64,000 nt of DNA from Macrolepiota albuminosa (lineage: Eukaryota; Basidiomycota; Agaricomycetes; Agaricales; Agaricaceae), in assembly GCA_027475525.1 (NCBI GenBank), contig JAMWFC010000108.1, positions 497,811 through 561,810 on the forward strand. Direction: 5' to 3'. The notes beneath the pieces are model-generated. The model made no database searches. It saw nothing but the letters and a program-made list of their open reading frames with translations, and was not told the DNA's origin. Shown here piece after piece: positions 55,988 through 64,000 of this stretch; position 1 is the stretch's first letter; each line of letters begins with the position of its first letter. A program made the position numbers and the translations under genes.

Positions 55988-57946
55988 GGCAGAATTCCGC
56001 CAGAAACCCGTCTCCAGCGTAGGCGCCGCCTGCTAGATCAGTCGGCAGAAGGCATAGCTCCTTCCCACCCATCAACTCCACAACCACCTGGTGCCTTACC
56101 GGGTCTCTCTCTAGCCCAGGAACTACAGAACGCCACTGTAGACGCTTTTCCTGATCTCTTCCCGCACTCCCTCGATTATAGTGCCGACGACCCCTTAGCG
56201 TCGCCCTTTACTTTGCCGCAATCAGTTACTCCCATCACTCCGCTAACGCCTCTTTCACAACTCATTTCTCTTACCCCGTCGCCAATCTCCAGAACTCCTT
56301 CCCCACTACCGCTAACCGAACTCGCCAACACAGTCGCTATGGAACAACAAGTCCAACGCATGCCGCCACGCAACCACTTCTCGGCACCGAAATGGGACGA
56401 GACCAAGCCACGGGAGCTCTCCCAGTATTTTAAGGAGTTGGAGTATCTATTCAGAGATTGTAACATTACCGACCACACGCAGATGAAGGAGTATGCGGCA
56501 AGATACGTATCGTATGACACGGCAGAGACGTGGACAGGTCTTACCGAGTTTGCCGCCTTTGTCCCTGCCGCCCCGCCAGCTCCAGCCCAAGGCGCTTCGT
56601 ATGAGGACTGGAAAACGGCAGTGATCCAGCTGTACCCTGGCGCCGAGGAGGCTACCCGATACACGGTAAACGAGTTACAGAAACTAGTACAGGAATCTTT
56701 CGACAGTGGCACATCGTCGCTTGGCGCATTCTCTACATATTACCGCGAGTTCCAGAAAGTCGCTAGGTGGCTTCTGCAGAACGGCAAGCTCTATATTAAC
56801 GAGGAGCGTCGCCTGTTCCAGCAAGGCATCCCGACTTCGCTTTGGACTCGTATTGCTCGTCGCCTAGAGATAGTTCATCAGGCTCATCACCCAGACGAGC
56901 CCTATAACGTTGCCGACGTCTTTGAAGCCGGTAAATGGGTTCTTAAGGGAACGGACACTGGCGTTGGACTGCAGCGCGCTAGAACGAGCCCACCACCTGA
57001 GCGAACTAACGGTATCATTCCCATCCCGCCTCCCGCTGCCGACTTCGTTAAGAAGGAGGAGCTCAATGCTGCGATTACCGCCGCTGTCGCTTCCGCTATG
57101 ACGCGTATTGAAACCATGATCACCACCAACCTCACGGCTAACCGACCCGCTAACGTACCCGCGCCTGGCCCTTGCCACTTCTGTGGGGAAATTGGCCATA
57201 CCATGACTAGAGGACGCTGCGCTACCCTCGAGAATTACGTTCGCCAAGGTAGAATTCGACGAGCTATCGACGGCAAGATAGTCCTCACCACTGGCGCCAC
57301 CATCCCCAACTACCCAGACAAGAAGTCCTTCCAGGAGCGGGTAGATGAATGGCATAGGCGCAACCCAGGACAAATCGTTACCGGCACGCTATCTGGCAAC
57401 GCTAACCCCGACCCCGAACAGGCGACCCAACAGCAGATGATTCACGAGGTCCTACATTTCGACAGCGTTGGCGACCATCCTACTTTCTCGCGGGAAGAGC
57501 GTATCGCCAAGCTCCAACAGGAGTTGGATTCGCTTAAGAATCAGGTCTTTGATGGGGTTGAAGTTAAGCAGCCCAAACAACCTCTTAAAGGATATAAGCC
57601 AATGCCTCCCGCTAGCAAGTTACCGACACCTGCTCCTGCCGCACCGCCTGCTACTGCCCCTGCTCCTGCTTCAGAACCATCGTCGTCCGCTACCGCTCCC
57701 GAAGCGCCTTTGCCGCCTCTCCATCCCTACTCAGGGATTCTCCTGCTTCAGAACCATCGTCGTCCGCTACCGCTCCCGAAGCGCCTTTGCCGCCTCTCCA
57801 TCCCTACTCAGGGATTCCCGACCGCTATCACGCTCCCGCACAACGAAACTTTGCCGCTCCCGAGAAACGTCCTGAGGGTGGCTACCGACCTACTGCGCCA
57901 ATATTCGATATCGAGAAATCCAACCACGTCTTTAACCGCATCATGA
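55988..57946 (+). CDS. G1 gag (Gag core, zinc knuckle), frame broken by the 77-bp duplication
   Basis: The frame is open from 55988 after a TAG that is also present in copy B; the first Met is at 56339 (MEQQVQRM) and no earlier ATG fits well. Landmarks are EGIAPSHPSTPQPPGALPG, NHFSAPKWDETKPREL, YFKELEYLFRDC, FQKVARWLLQNGKLYI and a zinc knuckle CHFCGEIGHTMTRGRC (C-x2-C-x4-H-x6-C, near 57170). A Pro/Ala-rich linker follows. At 57664-57817 an exact 77-bp duplication shifts the frame, so the last part (to 57946) is out of phase. Without it the frame runs on into protease. Gag would package the element RNA. Confidence 0.85.
   Translation, partial: GRIPPETRLQRRRRLLDQSAEGIAPSHPSTPQPPGALPGLSLAQELQNATVDAFPDLFPHSLDYSADDPLASPFTLPQSVTPITPLTPLSQLISLTPSPISRTPSPLPLTELANTVAMEQQVQRMPPRNHFSAPKWDETKPRELSQYFKELEYLFRDCNITDHTQMKEYAARYVSYDTAETWTGLTEFAAFVPAAPPAPAQGASYEDWKTAVIQLYPGAEEATRYTVNELQKLVQESFDSGTSSLGAFSTYYREFQKVARWLLQNGKLYINEERRLFQQGIPTSLWTRIARRLEIVHQAHHPDEPYNVADVFEAGKWVLKGTDTGVGLQRARTSPPPERTNGIIPIPPPAADFVKKEELNAAITAAVASAMTRIETMITTNLTANRPANVPAPGPCHFCGEIGHTMTRGRCATLENYVRQGRIRRAIDGKIVLTTGATIPNYPDKKSFQERVDEWHRRNPGQIVTGTLSGNANPDPEQATQQQMIHEVLHFDSVGDHPTFSREERIAKLQQELDSLKNQVFDGVEVKQPKQPLKGYKPMPPASKLPTPAPAAPPATAPAPASEPSSSATAPEAPLPPLHPYSGILLLQNHRRPLPLPKRLCRLSIPTQGFPTAITLPHNETLPLPRNVLRVATDLLRQYSISRNPTTSLTAS
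57664..57817 (+). repeat. exact 77-bp tandem duplication in gag
   Basis: Units 57664-57740 and 57741-57817 are identical by eye, starting tcctgcttcagaacc and ending tcagggattc. 77 is not a multiple of three, so the frame changes from phase 2 to phase 1. Confidence 0.95.
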
Positions 57947-58728
57947 AAACCAATGTTACCTTATCAGTAGAAGAGCTTTGTAGTATTGCTCCCGACGTCC
58001 GCAACCAAGTCAAGACGGCAGTCACTCCCCGACGACCCTTGGCGACAGCCGTTGCCGAGGTTGATGAACTCGACGACGCGCTTCCTGGTTTCTCTGTTAC
58101 CATCGACCCTCCCGACACTGAAGACACTCTTGCCGACCCCATCGCTAACGCCACCTCTGTGGACCCAGTGGAGACCTATCTTAGGTCAGTAGACCATGGA
58201 GAGGACCCAGCAATTCTTACCGTCGCTCAAGAATCGCACGCTATTCGCTCAGTAGCGCTAACCGTCGATAACAAGCACGAGGTAGAGGCGATTGTGGATA
58301 GCGGGTCTCAGATTATTTCTATGGCAGCAGAAGTCGCTAACGATTTAGGCCTTATTTACGACCCTACCGTTATACTAAACATGCAGAGCGCTAACGGCAC
58401 GGTAGACAGATCCCTAGGCCTCGCCAAGAATGTGCCTTGCACCCTTGGCGACATTACGTTTTATCTTCAGATACACATTTTGCGATCACCGGCATACGAC
58501 TTACTACTCGGCAGACCTTTCGACGTCTTGGCGCGATCAGTCGTCAAGACAGTTACCGACGAGGAAACAACCCTCACAATTAGCGACCCCAATTCCGGAA
58601 TCCGACGAACGGTGCCAACGTTCCCTAGGGGACAACGAAAAGGCGCCCGCGCTAAGCCCCCGGAGTTTACCGACCAGCACGCCAACGAGCCTCCCCACCG
58701 GTGTTTTCACAGACCATCGAGGAGGTGA
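57787..58728 (+). CDS. G1 protease region
   Basis: In the frame following the duplication: a linker, then the aspartic protease box EVEAIVDSGSQIISMAAEV (Asp-Ser-Gly near 58300) and YDLLLGRPFDVLARSV. This is a retroviral-type aspartic protease that would process Gag-Pol. The frame ends at TGA 58728, while the RT frame opens at 58701 in the -1 phase, an overlap of about 27 bases; the same phase step occurs in copy B. Confidence 0.85.
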   Translation: MPPLHPYSGIPDRYHAPAQRNFAAPEKRPEGGYRPTAPIFDIEKSNHVFNRIMKTNVTLSVEELCSIAPDVRNQVKTAVTPRRPLATAVAEVDELDDALPGFSVTIDPPDTEDTLADPIANATSVDPVETYLRSVDHGEDPAILTVAQESHAIRSVALTVDNKHEVEAIVDSGSQIISMAAEVANDLGLIYDPTVILNMQSANGTVDRSLGLAKNVPCTLGDITFYLQIHILRSPAYDLLLGRPFDVLARSVVKTVTDEETTLTISDPNSGIRRTVPTFPRGQRKGARAKPPEFTDQHANEPPHRCFHRPSRR

Positions 58729-60212
58729 TTGGCGACAATCACGGAGATGTAGCGCTAACGCTGGAATTTGACCATTCAACTGGTCTTGTAACTGTTTTGT
58801 CTACTGCTTTTCTTGACCAAGACGTTTTAACTACTTTACCCACTACCGACGCAGAACCTTCCCAGAAAAACCAAAATATCACCGACTCCTCTCTTGCCTA
58901 CTTGTACCTTACCGCTTCCGAATCTTTTCAAAATATTGCGTCTACCGATACGTATCTCACTACCCTTCCCGGAGCCTCGTCTCCTGCCGTTCTTGGACTT
59001 GCCGCACCCCAGGCTACAGTTCCCCTTTCCACCTCTGTTTATAACCAGGCTAACGCTCCCAAAAGGAAAGGGGTTCAAGTTAAAAAGAAATATAAGCCAG
59101 TTGCGCTTAAAACAAAACCCATCGCTACGCACTCTCCCGAGACTTTCAGAATCGAGCGCCAGATCATTGGCGACCCTCTTGCCGACATGCCGGCCTTATC
59201 ACCGAATCCGCCACCCTTTCAGCCCACAGGACGTTTTACCGAGGAACGCCAGCAGCAGTTCGCCAAGGAACACGACACAGGATTTTTGACCAAAGATGAG
59301 TTGAACGTCCTTACCGATCTTGTCGCTAAGCAAGACAAAGCCTTCGCTTGGGAGGACTCCGAACGCGGCAGCCTACGTACAGATTTCTTCCCGCCTGTTG
59401 TAATCCCGACTATTCCTCACGTGCCGTGGACTGAGCACAACCGACCGTTACCGCCTGGGATCGAAGCCGAGGTCTGCCAGATTATTAGGACTAAGATACA
59501 GGCTGGCGTCTACGAGCCCTCTAATAGTTCTTACCGCTCCCGTTGGTTCTGTGTTCTCAAAAAGAACGGCAATCTACGTATAGTTCACAGTCTTGAGCCG
59601 CTGAATAGAGTAACCATACGACACTCTGGCGTACCGCCTTTCCCTGACCACTTTGCCGAGTCCTTTGCCGGGCGCATTTGTGGCGCCACCCTTGATCTCT
59701 ACGTTGGCTACGACGAGCGCTTGATTCACCCTTCTTCCCGCGACCTCACTACGTTTCAAACTCCGTTTGGCGCCTTGCGCCTAGTCACCTTACCGATGGG
59801 CTGGACAAACTCAGTCCCCATATTCCATGACGACATCACATTCATCCTCCAACCCGAGATACCGCATAACGTCCTAAGCTTCATTGATGACGTTGGCGTC
59901 AAAGGCCCCAAAGACTGGCGACTCGTAAACGGCTTACCGGCGACCCATCCCGAGAACCACAACATTCGCTTAGCGCTATGGGAGTTTTTCCAGCTGCTCA
60001 ATCGAGTTCTCCAACGTATGAAGTATAGCGGTGGTACCTTTAGCGGCCACAAACTCCTCCTATGCGCGCCAAGGTTCAAGATACTTGGTCACATCTGCAC
60101 TCCCGACGGTCGTGTTCCCGACGAGTCTCGCTTAGCACTCCTAGAGCGCTGGGGTCCTTGCCGCGACTTATCTGAAGTTCGCGCCTTTCTGTTCCCGACG
60201 AGTCTCGCTTAG
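58701..60212 (+). CDS. G1 reverse transcriptase, frame broken by the second 77-bp duplication
   Basis: There is no ATG at the start; the frame begins at VFSQTIEEVIGD and is probably made by frameshifting from protease. An N-terminal linker has KGVQVKKKYKPV. The RT core has SRWFCVLKKNGNLRIVHSL, ATLDLYVGYDERLIHPSS (motif A Asp), TPFGALRLVTLPMGWTNSV and NVLSFIDDVGVKGP (catalytic Asp pair in FIDD). The thumb region is HKLLLCAPRFKILGHICTPD. At 60114-60267 the 77-bp duplication shifts the frame, ending it at 60212. It keeps all residues needed for DNA synthesis. Confidence 0.9.
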   Translation: MFSQTIEEVIGDNHGDVALTLEFDHSTGLVTVLSTAFLDQDVLTTLPTTDAEPSQKNQNITDSSLAYLYLTASESFQNIASTDTYLTTLPGASSPAVLGLAAPQATVPLSTSVYNQANAPKRKGVQVKKKYKPVALKTKPIATHSPETFRIERQIIGDPLADMPALSPNPPPFQPTGRFTEERQQQFAKEHDTGFLTKDELNVLTDLVAKQDKAFAWEDSERGSLRTDFFPPVVIPTIPHVPWTEHNRPLPPGIEAEVCQIIRTKIQAGVYEPSNSSYRSRWFCVLKKNGNLRIVHSLEPLNRVTIRHSGVPPFPDHFAESFAGRICGATLDLYVGYDERLIHPSSRDLTTFQTPFGALRLVTLPMGWTNSVPIFHDDITFILQPEIPHNVLSFIDDVGVKGPKDWRLVNGLPATHPENHNIRLALWEFFQLLNRVLQRMKYSGGTFSGHKLLLCAPRFKILGHICTPDGRVPDESRLALLERWGPCRDLSEVRAFLFPTSLA

Positions 60213-60267
60213 CACTCCTAGAGCGCTGGGGTCCTTGCCGCGACTTATCTGAAGTTCGCGCCTTTCT
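60114..60267 (+). repeat. exact 77-bp tandem duplication in RT
   Basis: Units 60114-60190 and 60191-60267 are identical by eye, starting gttcccgacgagtctcgc and ending ttcgcgcctttct. It shifts phase 0 to phase 2; phase 2 then stays open to 62527. Confidence 0.95.
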
Positions 60268-62527
60268 CGGTACCGTTGGCGTTCTTAGGATATTCGTCAA
60301 AAACTTTGCCCATCGCGCACACGCCCTTAACCGACTCACCCGCGCTAACGAGCCCTTCGAATTTGGGCCAGACCAGGTCACTGCCCAACGCGACTTAGTA
60401 AAAGCCTTACAAGACGCCAAGCCCCTAGTCCCCATCGATTATACCTCTGCCGACCCAGTTATCTTGGCGGTGGATACCTCGTACATTGCCGTTGGCTACT
60501 TCTTGTGCCAGTGCCTTAGCGACAACAGAAAACAGCGACGCTACAACCGCTTTGGGTCTATCACGCTCAACGACAGAGAGTCTCGCTACAGTCAGCCTAA
60601 GCTGGAGCTTTATGGACTCTTCAAAGCCTTCCGGTCGCTAAAGATGTATTTGATTGGCGTGCGCAACCTTATCGTTGAGGTCGACGCTAGGTACATCAAA
60701 GGCATGCTGCAGAATCCCGATATCCAGCCATCCGCTAGCATGAATCGGTGGGTAGTCGCTATCCTCATGTTTCACTTTGAGCTGGTACACGTCAAGAGCT
60801 CTTTCCACGGCCCAGATGGACTCTCTAGGCGACCACGGCAGCCTGGCGACCCGGCAGTGGACCCACAGGCTGATAGCGATTTCGAGGACTGGATCGACCG
60901 ACTACATGGTTTCGTGCACCTCATTCAACAGCCAATTCCCTTACTACGACGGCAACAGCCTACCAGCATATTTTTGCATCCCATTGTCCCTTACCGCCCC
61001 GAGACCTTTAGCGCACCCCTCACATTCTACACGGCAAGCATCCTTGGACAAGACTTGCCTCCAGTAAAAGTCGTACAGGAACCCCAGTCGCTAAGAGAAG
61101 ACAGCAGAAACCTGACCTACGATGCCGTTCCCCGATCCGCCAAGGCAAAGGCGGAAGATAGTCGCTTGTTGGTAGTCGAGCAATGGATACAAGACCTTAA
61201 GCGACCCCCAGACCTTACCGACGAACAATACGCTACCTTTATCCGCTATGCTACCCATTTCTTCTTTACCGACAACCGACTTTGGCGACGAAATCGAGAT
61301 GGCGCCCACAAGCTGATCATCAAGCCAGAAGGTCGCTTACGAGTCTTGCGCGCTATGCATGACGAGCTAGGACATAGAGGTCTGTACGCTACCCGAGCTT
61401 CTCTGCTAGAACGCTTTTGGTGGCCACACGCTAGTGCCGACATCGCCTGGTACATTAGGACTTGCCACCTTTGCCAAATTCAACAGACACGCCAAGTACT
61501 CATACCGCCAACCGTTGCAACGCCAGCTCCCCTCTTCAGTAAAATCTACGTCGACACCATGCACATGCCCAAATCTGGTCGCTATAAGTACATCATTCAA
61601 GGTCGATGCTCGCTAATCCACTGGCCTGAGTTTCGCATGCTTCAAAGAGAAAATACCGAGGCGGTCGCCAAGTGGCTATTTGAAGACGTCATCTGCCGGT
61701 GGGGAGCGCTAAGAGAAATCGTCACGGATAACGGTGCGCCCATCATCAAAGCGCTAACCTACCTCGCCAAGAAATACAACATTCACCACATTCGAGTATC
61801 TGGCTACAACAAGCGCGCCAATGGCCTGGTAGAGAGACCCCACTTTGACGTTCGGCAAGCACTCTTCAAGGCAGTCGATGGCGACGAGTCTCGTTGGAGC
61901 GAAGCGACCTATTCAGTGTTCTGGTCGGAAAGAGTTACTATTCGTAAGCGCATGGGTTGCTCTCCCTATTACGCGGCTACTGGCACCCATCCTTTACTCC
62001 CTGCCGACATCATAGAAGCGACCTATCTCCAGCCAGCTCCCAACAGCATCTTAGCGACTACCGATCTTATCGCCAGACGAGCTATTGATCTCCAGCGAAG
62101 GAAAGAAGATTTAGAGCGACTCCACGAGGCAGTCTTTAGCGCACGTCGCCAAGCAGCCCTACGATTCGAAACCGAGCATAGCGCCACTATCAAAGATTAC
62201 AACTTCCCGAGGGGTGCGCTAGTACTTATGCGCAACTCCAAAATCGAAACCTCTTACAACAAGAAAATGCGCCCGCGCTATCTTGGACCTTTGGTAGTTA
62301 TCTCCCGTAACCGTGGAGGCGCTTACGTGCTCTGTGAATTAGATGGTTCAGTACTGCATCGACCTGTTGCCGCCTTTCGCCTGTTGCCGTATCTCGCCAG
62401 AGAACACATTGACTTGCCGCTTGAAGCGCTAGATATCGACACCGCCAAGTTGAGAGAACTTGAAGAAACAGACTTACTGGACGATGACGACTTACCGACT
62501 CTAGTTGAAGAAGAAGAACCAGATTAG
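60268..62527 (+). CDS. G1 RNase H and integrase
   Basis: Open in phase 2 from the duplication (FLGTVGVLRIFVKNFA). RNase H: VILAVDTSYIAVGYFL (Asp), QPKLELYGLFKAF (Glu), LIVEVDARYIKG (Asp) and HGPDGLSRRP (Asp). Integrase zinc domain: MHDELGHRGLYATRA ... CHLCQIQQ (HHCC, about 61350-61480). Core: KIYVDTMHMP (Asp, about 61550), IVTDNGAPI (Asp, about 61725) and NGLVERPHFDV (Glu, about 61830). C-terminal GPY-like module: YLGPLVVISRNRGGAYVL (about 62280). No chromodomain is seen after it; the tail is acidic. The stop is at 62525-62527, facing the antisense gene 414 bases away. Confidence 0.9.
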
Positions 62528-62941
62528 AAAAGACTATATATTGATAAGCTCTTTCTTTCTATTACTTACCTTACTTGTCTTTCTTGCCGATACTTACTGT
62601 ACTATATTCCACAGACAATTCCTTACGTAGTCAAGTCGCAGCGCTAGCGTGTCGCCAACGCTTAGCGCATTGCGCAACTCTCGCCAAGGGTTTTTCGCTA
62701 TGATGACTTACTGAGCGTTTCCCTTCTCTTCGAATTTTGTCTAAGTCCCACACCTACTCCTCCTTTTGCTAAAATCTACTTTAGAATACTTGCCGCCTGC
62801 TTTCTTACTTTCTCTGCTCTAAGCTGGTGCGCTAACCCAGAATATAAGACTTATCATTCGGCAAGGAGGCGGCAAGAAAGTAATATTAGCGGTAACAAAA
62901 TTAAGAAACTATACAAGACGGCCTATCTACCCTAAGGTCCG
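62528..62941. other. spacer between integrase and the antisense gene
   Basis: A tail-to-tail spacer, pyrimidine-rich at 62560-62600, with gcgctaa/ttagcgc motifs as in the LTR. No gene. It probably holds both 3' ends. Confidence 0.5.
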
Positions 62942-64000
62942 TCAGTCTTCATCCCCGGAAAGCGACATCGAGTCGTCGAGCGGCAAGAGGTCGCCAACTT
63001 GCACGTGGTTGAGGGCCTGCCACTCTAGCGCCTCGTTGCAGTCCGCCTGGTACTCTTGAAGGGCGTCCATGCTACGAGTCAAATTGGCGTACCGAAGGCG
63101 AGAGGCCATAATTTGCTCCCGCGCTCGCTCACGCTCGCGACCCAGTACCGCTCGCATGCTTGCCGCACGCGCCGCCATCCGCTCGATAACTTGAGGGGGG
63201 TACAGTGCCACCACTGGATAAACCAAGTCCTCCCCCAGCCACTCGTACGAGTCGCCAGTGACTCTTGGCTGAGGCTGGGGGGTCCACGACGAAGGCCCAC
63301 TCGCGCTCATCCAGAGCTGCGTCGCTACGTCGCCCTCGCTCATCCAGGGGGCGGCAGGCTCCACAATCGGCAACTCCTGGGACTCGCCAGGAGCGTCTCG
63401 CAAAGTCTCCTCCAACTCCCCCTCAGCATCCTCATTGCCGCCCTCTTCCTCCTCGCGGCTTGGCGACCCTTCCCTTTTCTCCTCCTCTCCGACTAACTCC
63501 TGTGCGCCAGCGGGCTCTCCCATTTCAACGTCACCTTCACCCCCTAGGGCGCCAGCAGCCGAAACCTCGGCAGGCGCGTTCTCAGGTAAGGCGAGAGGGG
63601 ACAATAGGCGACTGGGACCGGCCTCACCGCTAACGGGGGGAAGGCGGCTGGCGGCAAGGGCATCTTCCAAATCTTTCATCTCCCTGTCCTCAGCACTTGG
63701 AGAGGGGGAGGGCGACTCGATGCGGACGCGCTTGGCCTTACCTTTGCCCTTGCCTGGGGAGGGGGCCTTGCGTTTTTCTTGGCGCTCGCCGGCGCCACGG
63801 TTGCCGACTGTTTCGTTATCGTCCCCTTGGCGCGTCGGCAGCGCCAGGGAACTCTTGCTGATTGCTGCCGCGTCTCCAGCGGCCTTCTTCTTCTTCTCTC
63901 CCTCGACAAACTCTCGCGCTCTCTTGACCAGGACGGCACGCTTGAAGGTGCGCTCCACTACCGCGTCGGGAGCTCCCCCGCGCTCGCGACTCTTGGCGCC
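62942..64000 (-). CDS. G1 antisense accessory gene 1 (copy C), 5' end outside the window
   Basis: The minus-strand frame is open from the window edge to TGA 62942, at least 350 codons. The Met at 63958 is internal, because GAKSRERGGAPDAVV upstream is matched in copy B by GAKSQEHGSAPDAVV. Segments: VKRAREFVEGEKKKK, a nuclear-signal-like KGKGKAKRVRIESPSPSP, a Ser/Pro/Glu-rich acidic middle, then EWLGEDLVYPVVALYPPQV, a helical Arg-rich stretch (ERERAREQIMASRLRYANL) and an acidic end. A Cys cluster is expected just outside the window from copy B. The function is unknown; it looks nuclear and regulatory. Long open frame, fine CpG content and an old relative support a real gene. Confidence 0.75.
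   Translation of the reverse strand, partial: GAKSRERGGAPDAVVERTFKRAVLVKRAREFVEGEKKKKAAGDAAAISKSSLALPTRQGDDNETVGNRGAGERQEKRKAPSPGKGKGKAKRVRIESPSPSPSAEDREMKDLEDALAASRLPPVSGEAGPSRLLSPLALPENAPAEVSAAGALGGEGDVEMGEPAGAQELVGEEEKREGSPSREEEEGGNEDAEGELEETLRDAPGESQELPIVEPAAPWMSEGDVATQLWMSASGPSSWTPQPQPRVTGDSYEWLGEDLVYPVVALYPPQVIERMAARAASMRAVLGRERERAREQIMASRLRYANLTRSMDALQEYQADCNEALEWQALNHVQVGDLLPLDDSMSLSGDED

Larger units (their letters stand above)
54845..64000 (+). mobile_element. Gypsy family G1, copy C, young, runs off the right edge
   Basis: 5' LTR 54845-55958, primer site at about 55962, gag from about 55988, protease, RT, RNase H, integrase to 62527, then an antisense gene 62942 to beyond 64000. 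All catalytic residues of protease, RT, RNase H and integrase are present. Within gag-protease and within RT-integrase the only frame breaks are two exact 77-bp tandem duplications; protease and RT are separated by a -1 phase change also seen in copy B. CpG is normal. It interrupts the AT-hook/exonuclease gene. The 3' LTR and target duplication lie outside the window. Confidence 0.9.

Noticed and set aside
57664..58728. Programmed frameshift between gag and protease of copy C
   Set aside because: The phase change is fully explained by the exact 77-bp duplication; no step exists without it.

Overview
The window reads as nuclear DNA of a basidiomycete fungus. Its genes have many short introns of about 45-60 bases, and they encode a four-TM tetraspanin, an oxysterol-binding protein, a glutathione peroxidase, a mitochondrial carrier and a DUF6535-ankyrin protein. 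The DUF6535 gene and a decayed M48 (OMA1-like) peptidase resemble families I associate with Rhizoctonia/Ceratobasidiaceae. That placement is an inference from remembered family resemblance, not from a search.

Layout. 1-2.8 kb is the end of an old LTR retrotransposon (copy A of family G1) with remnants of accessory genes. 2.8-6.4 kb is AT-rich and holds diverged repeats, an unrecognised multi-exon gene and a tRNA-like remnant. 7-14.1 kb is the gene-rich island: a hypothetical gene, an OSBP pseudogene carrying a small TIR element, an intact tetraspanin and a mitochondrial carrier. 14.4-20.5 kb is a dead tyrosine-recombinase (DIRS/PAT-like) retroelement with split direct repeats. 20.7-22.5 kb is a glutathione peroxidase gene split by a 1.15 kb TIR insertion. 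23.3-28.35 kb is a second Ty3/Gypsy element (G2), truncated after its reverse transcriptase. 28.4-33.5 kb is decayed DNA with an M48 peptidase pseudogene. 33.5-45.2 kb is a minus-strand, CpG-depleted copy B of G1 with a solo LTR inside it. 46.3-48.6 kb is a DUF6535-ankyrin gene with one nonsense codon. 50.4-54.8 kb is a decayed gene joining AT-hooks, a Cys-rich/RNase H-like region and a DEDDy 3'-5' exonuclease. It is cut by copy C of G1 (54.85 kb to beyond the right edge), which is young and CpG-rich.

The main points are as follows. (1) Family G1 carries genes in antisense between integrase and the 3' LTR, seen in an old and a young copy. (2) Four unrelated places contain a tandem duplication of exactly 77 bp. 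Two of these are the only frame breaks I see within the gag-protease and RT-integrase frames of the young G1 copy, which points to an assembly artefact at k=77 or to an unusual mutation process. (3) The AT-hook/exonuclease gene looks like an undescribed transposase-type architecture. (4) Old copies decay by C-to-T change, mostly CGA to TGA, giving CpG-poor blocks between CpG-normal gene islands.

Coordinates of decayed features are approximate. Exon boundaries were read by eye from GT/AG signals and reading frame.
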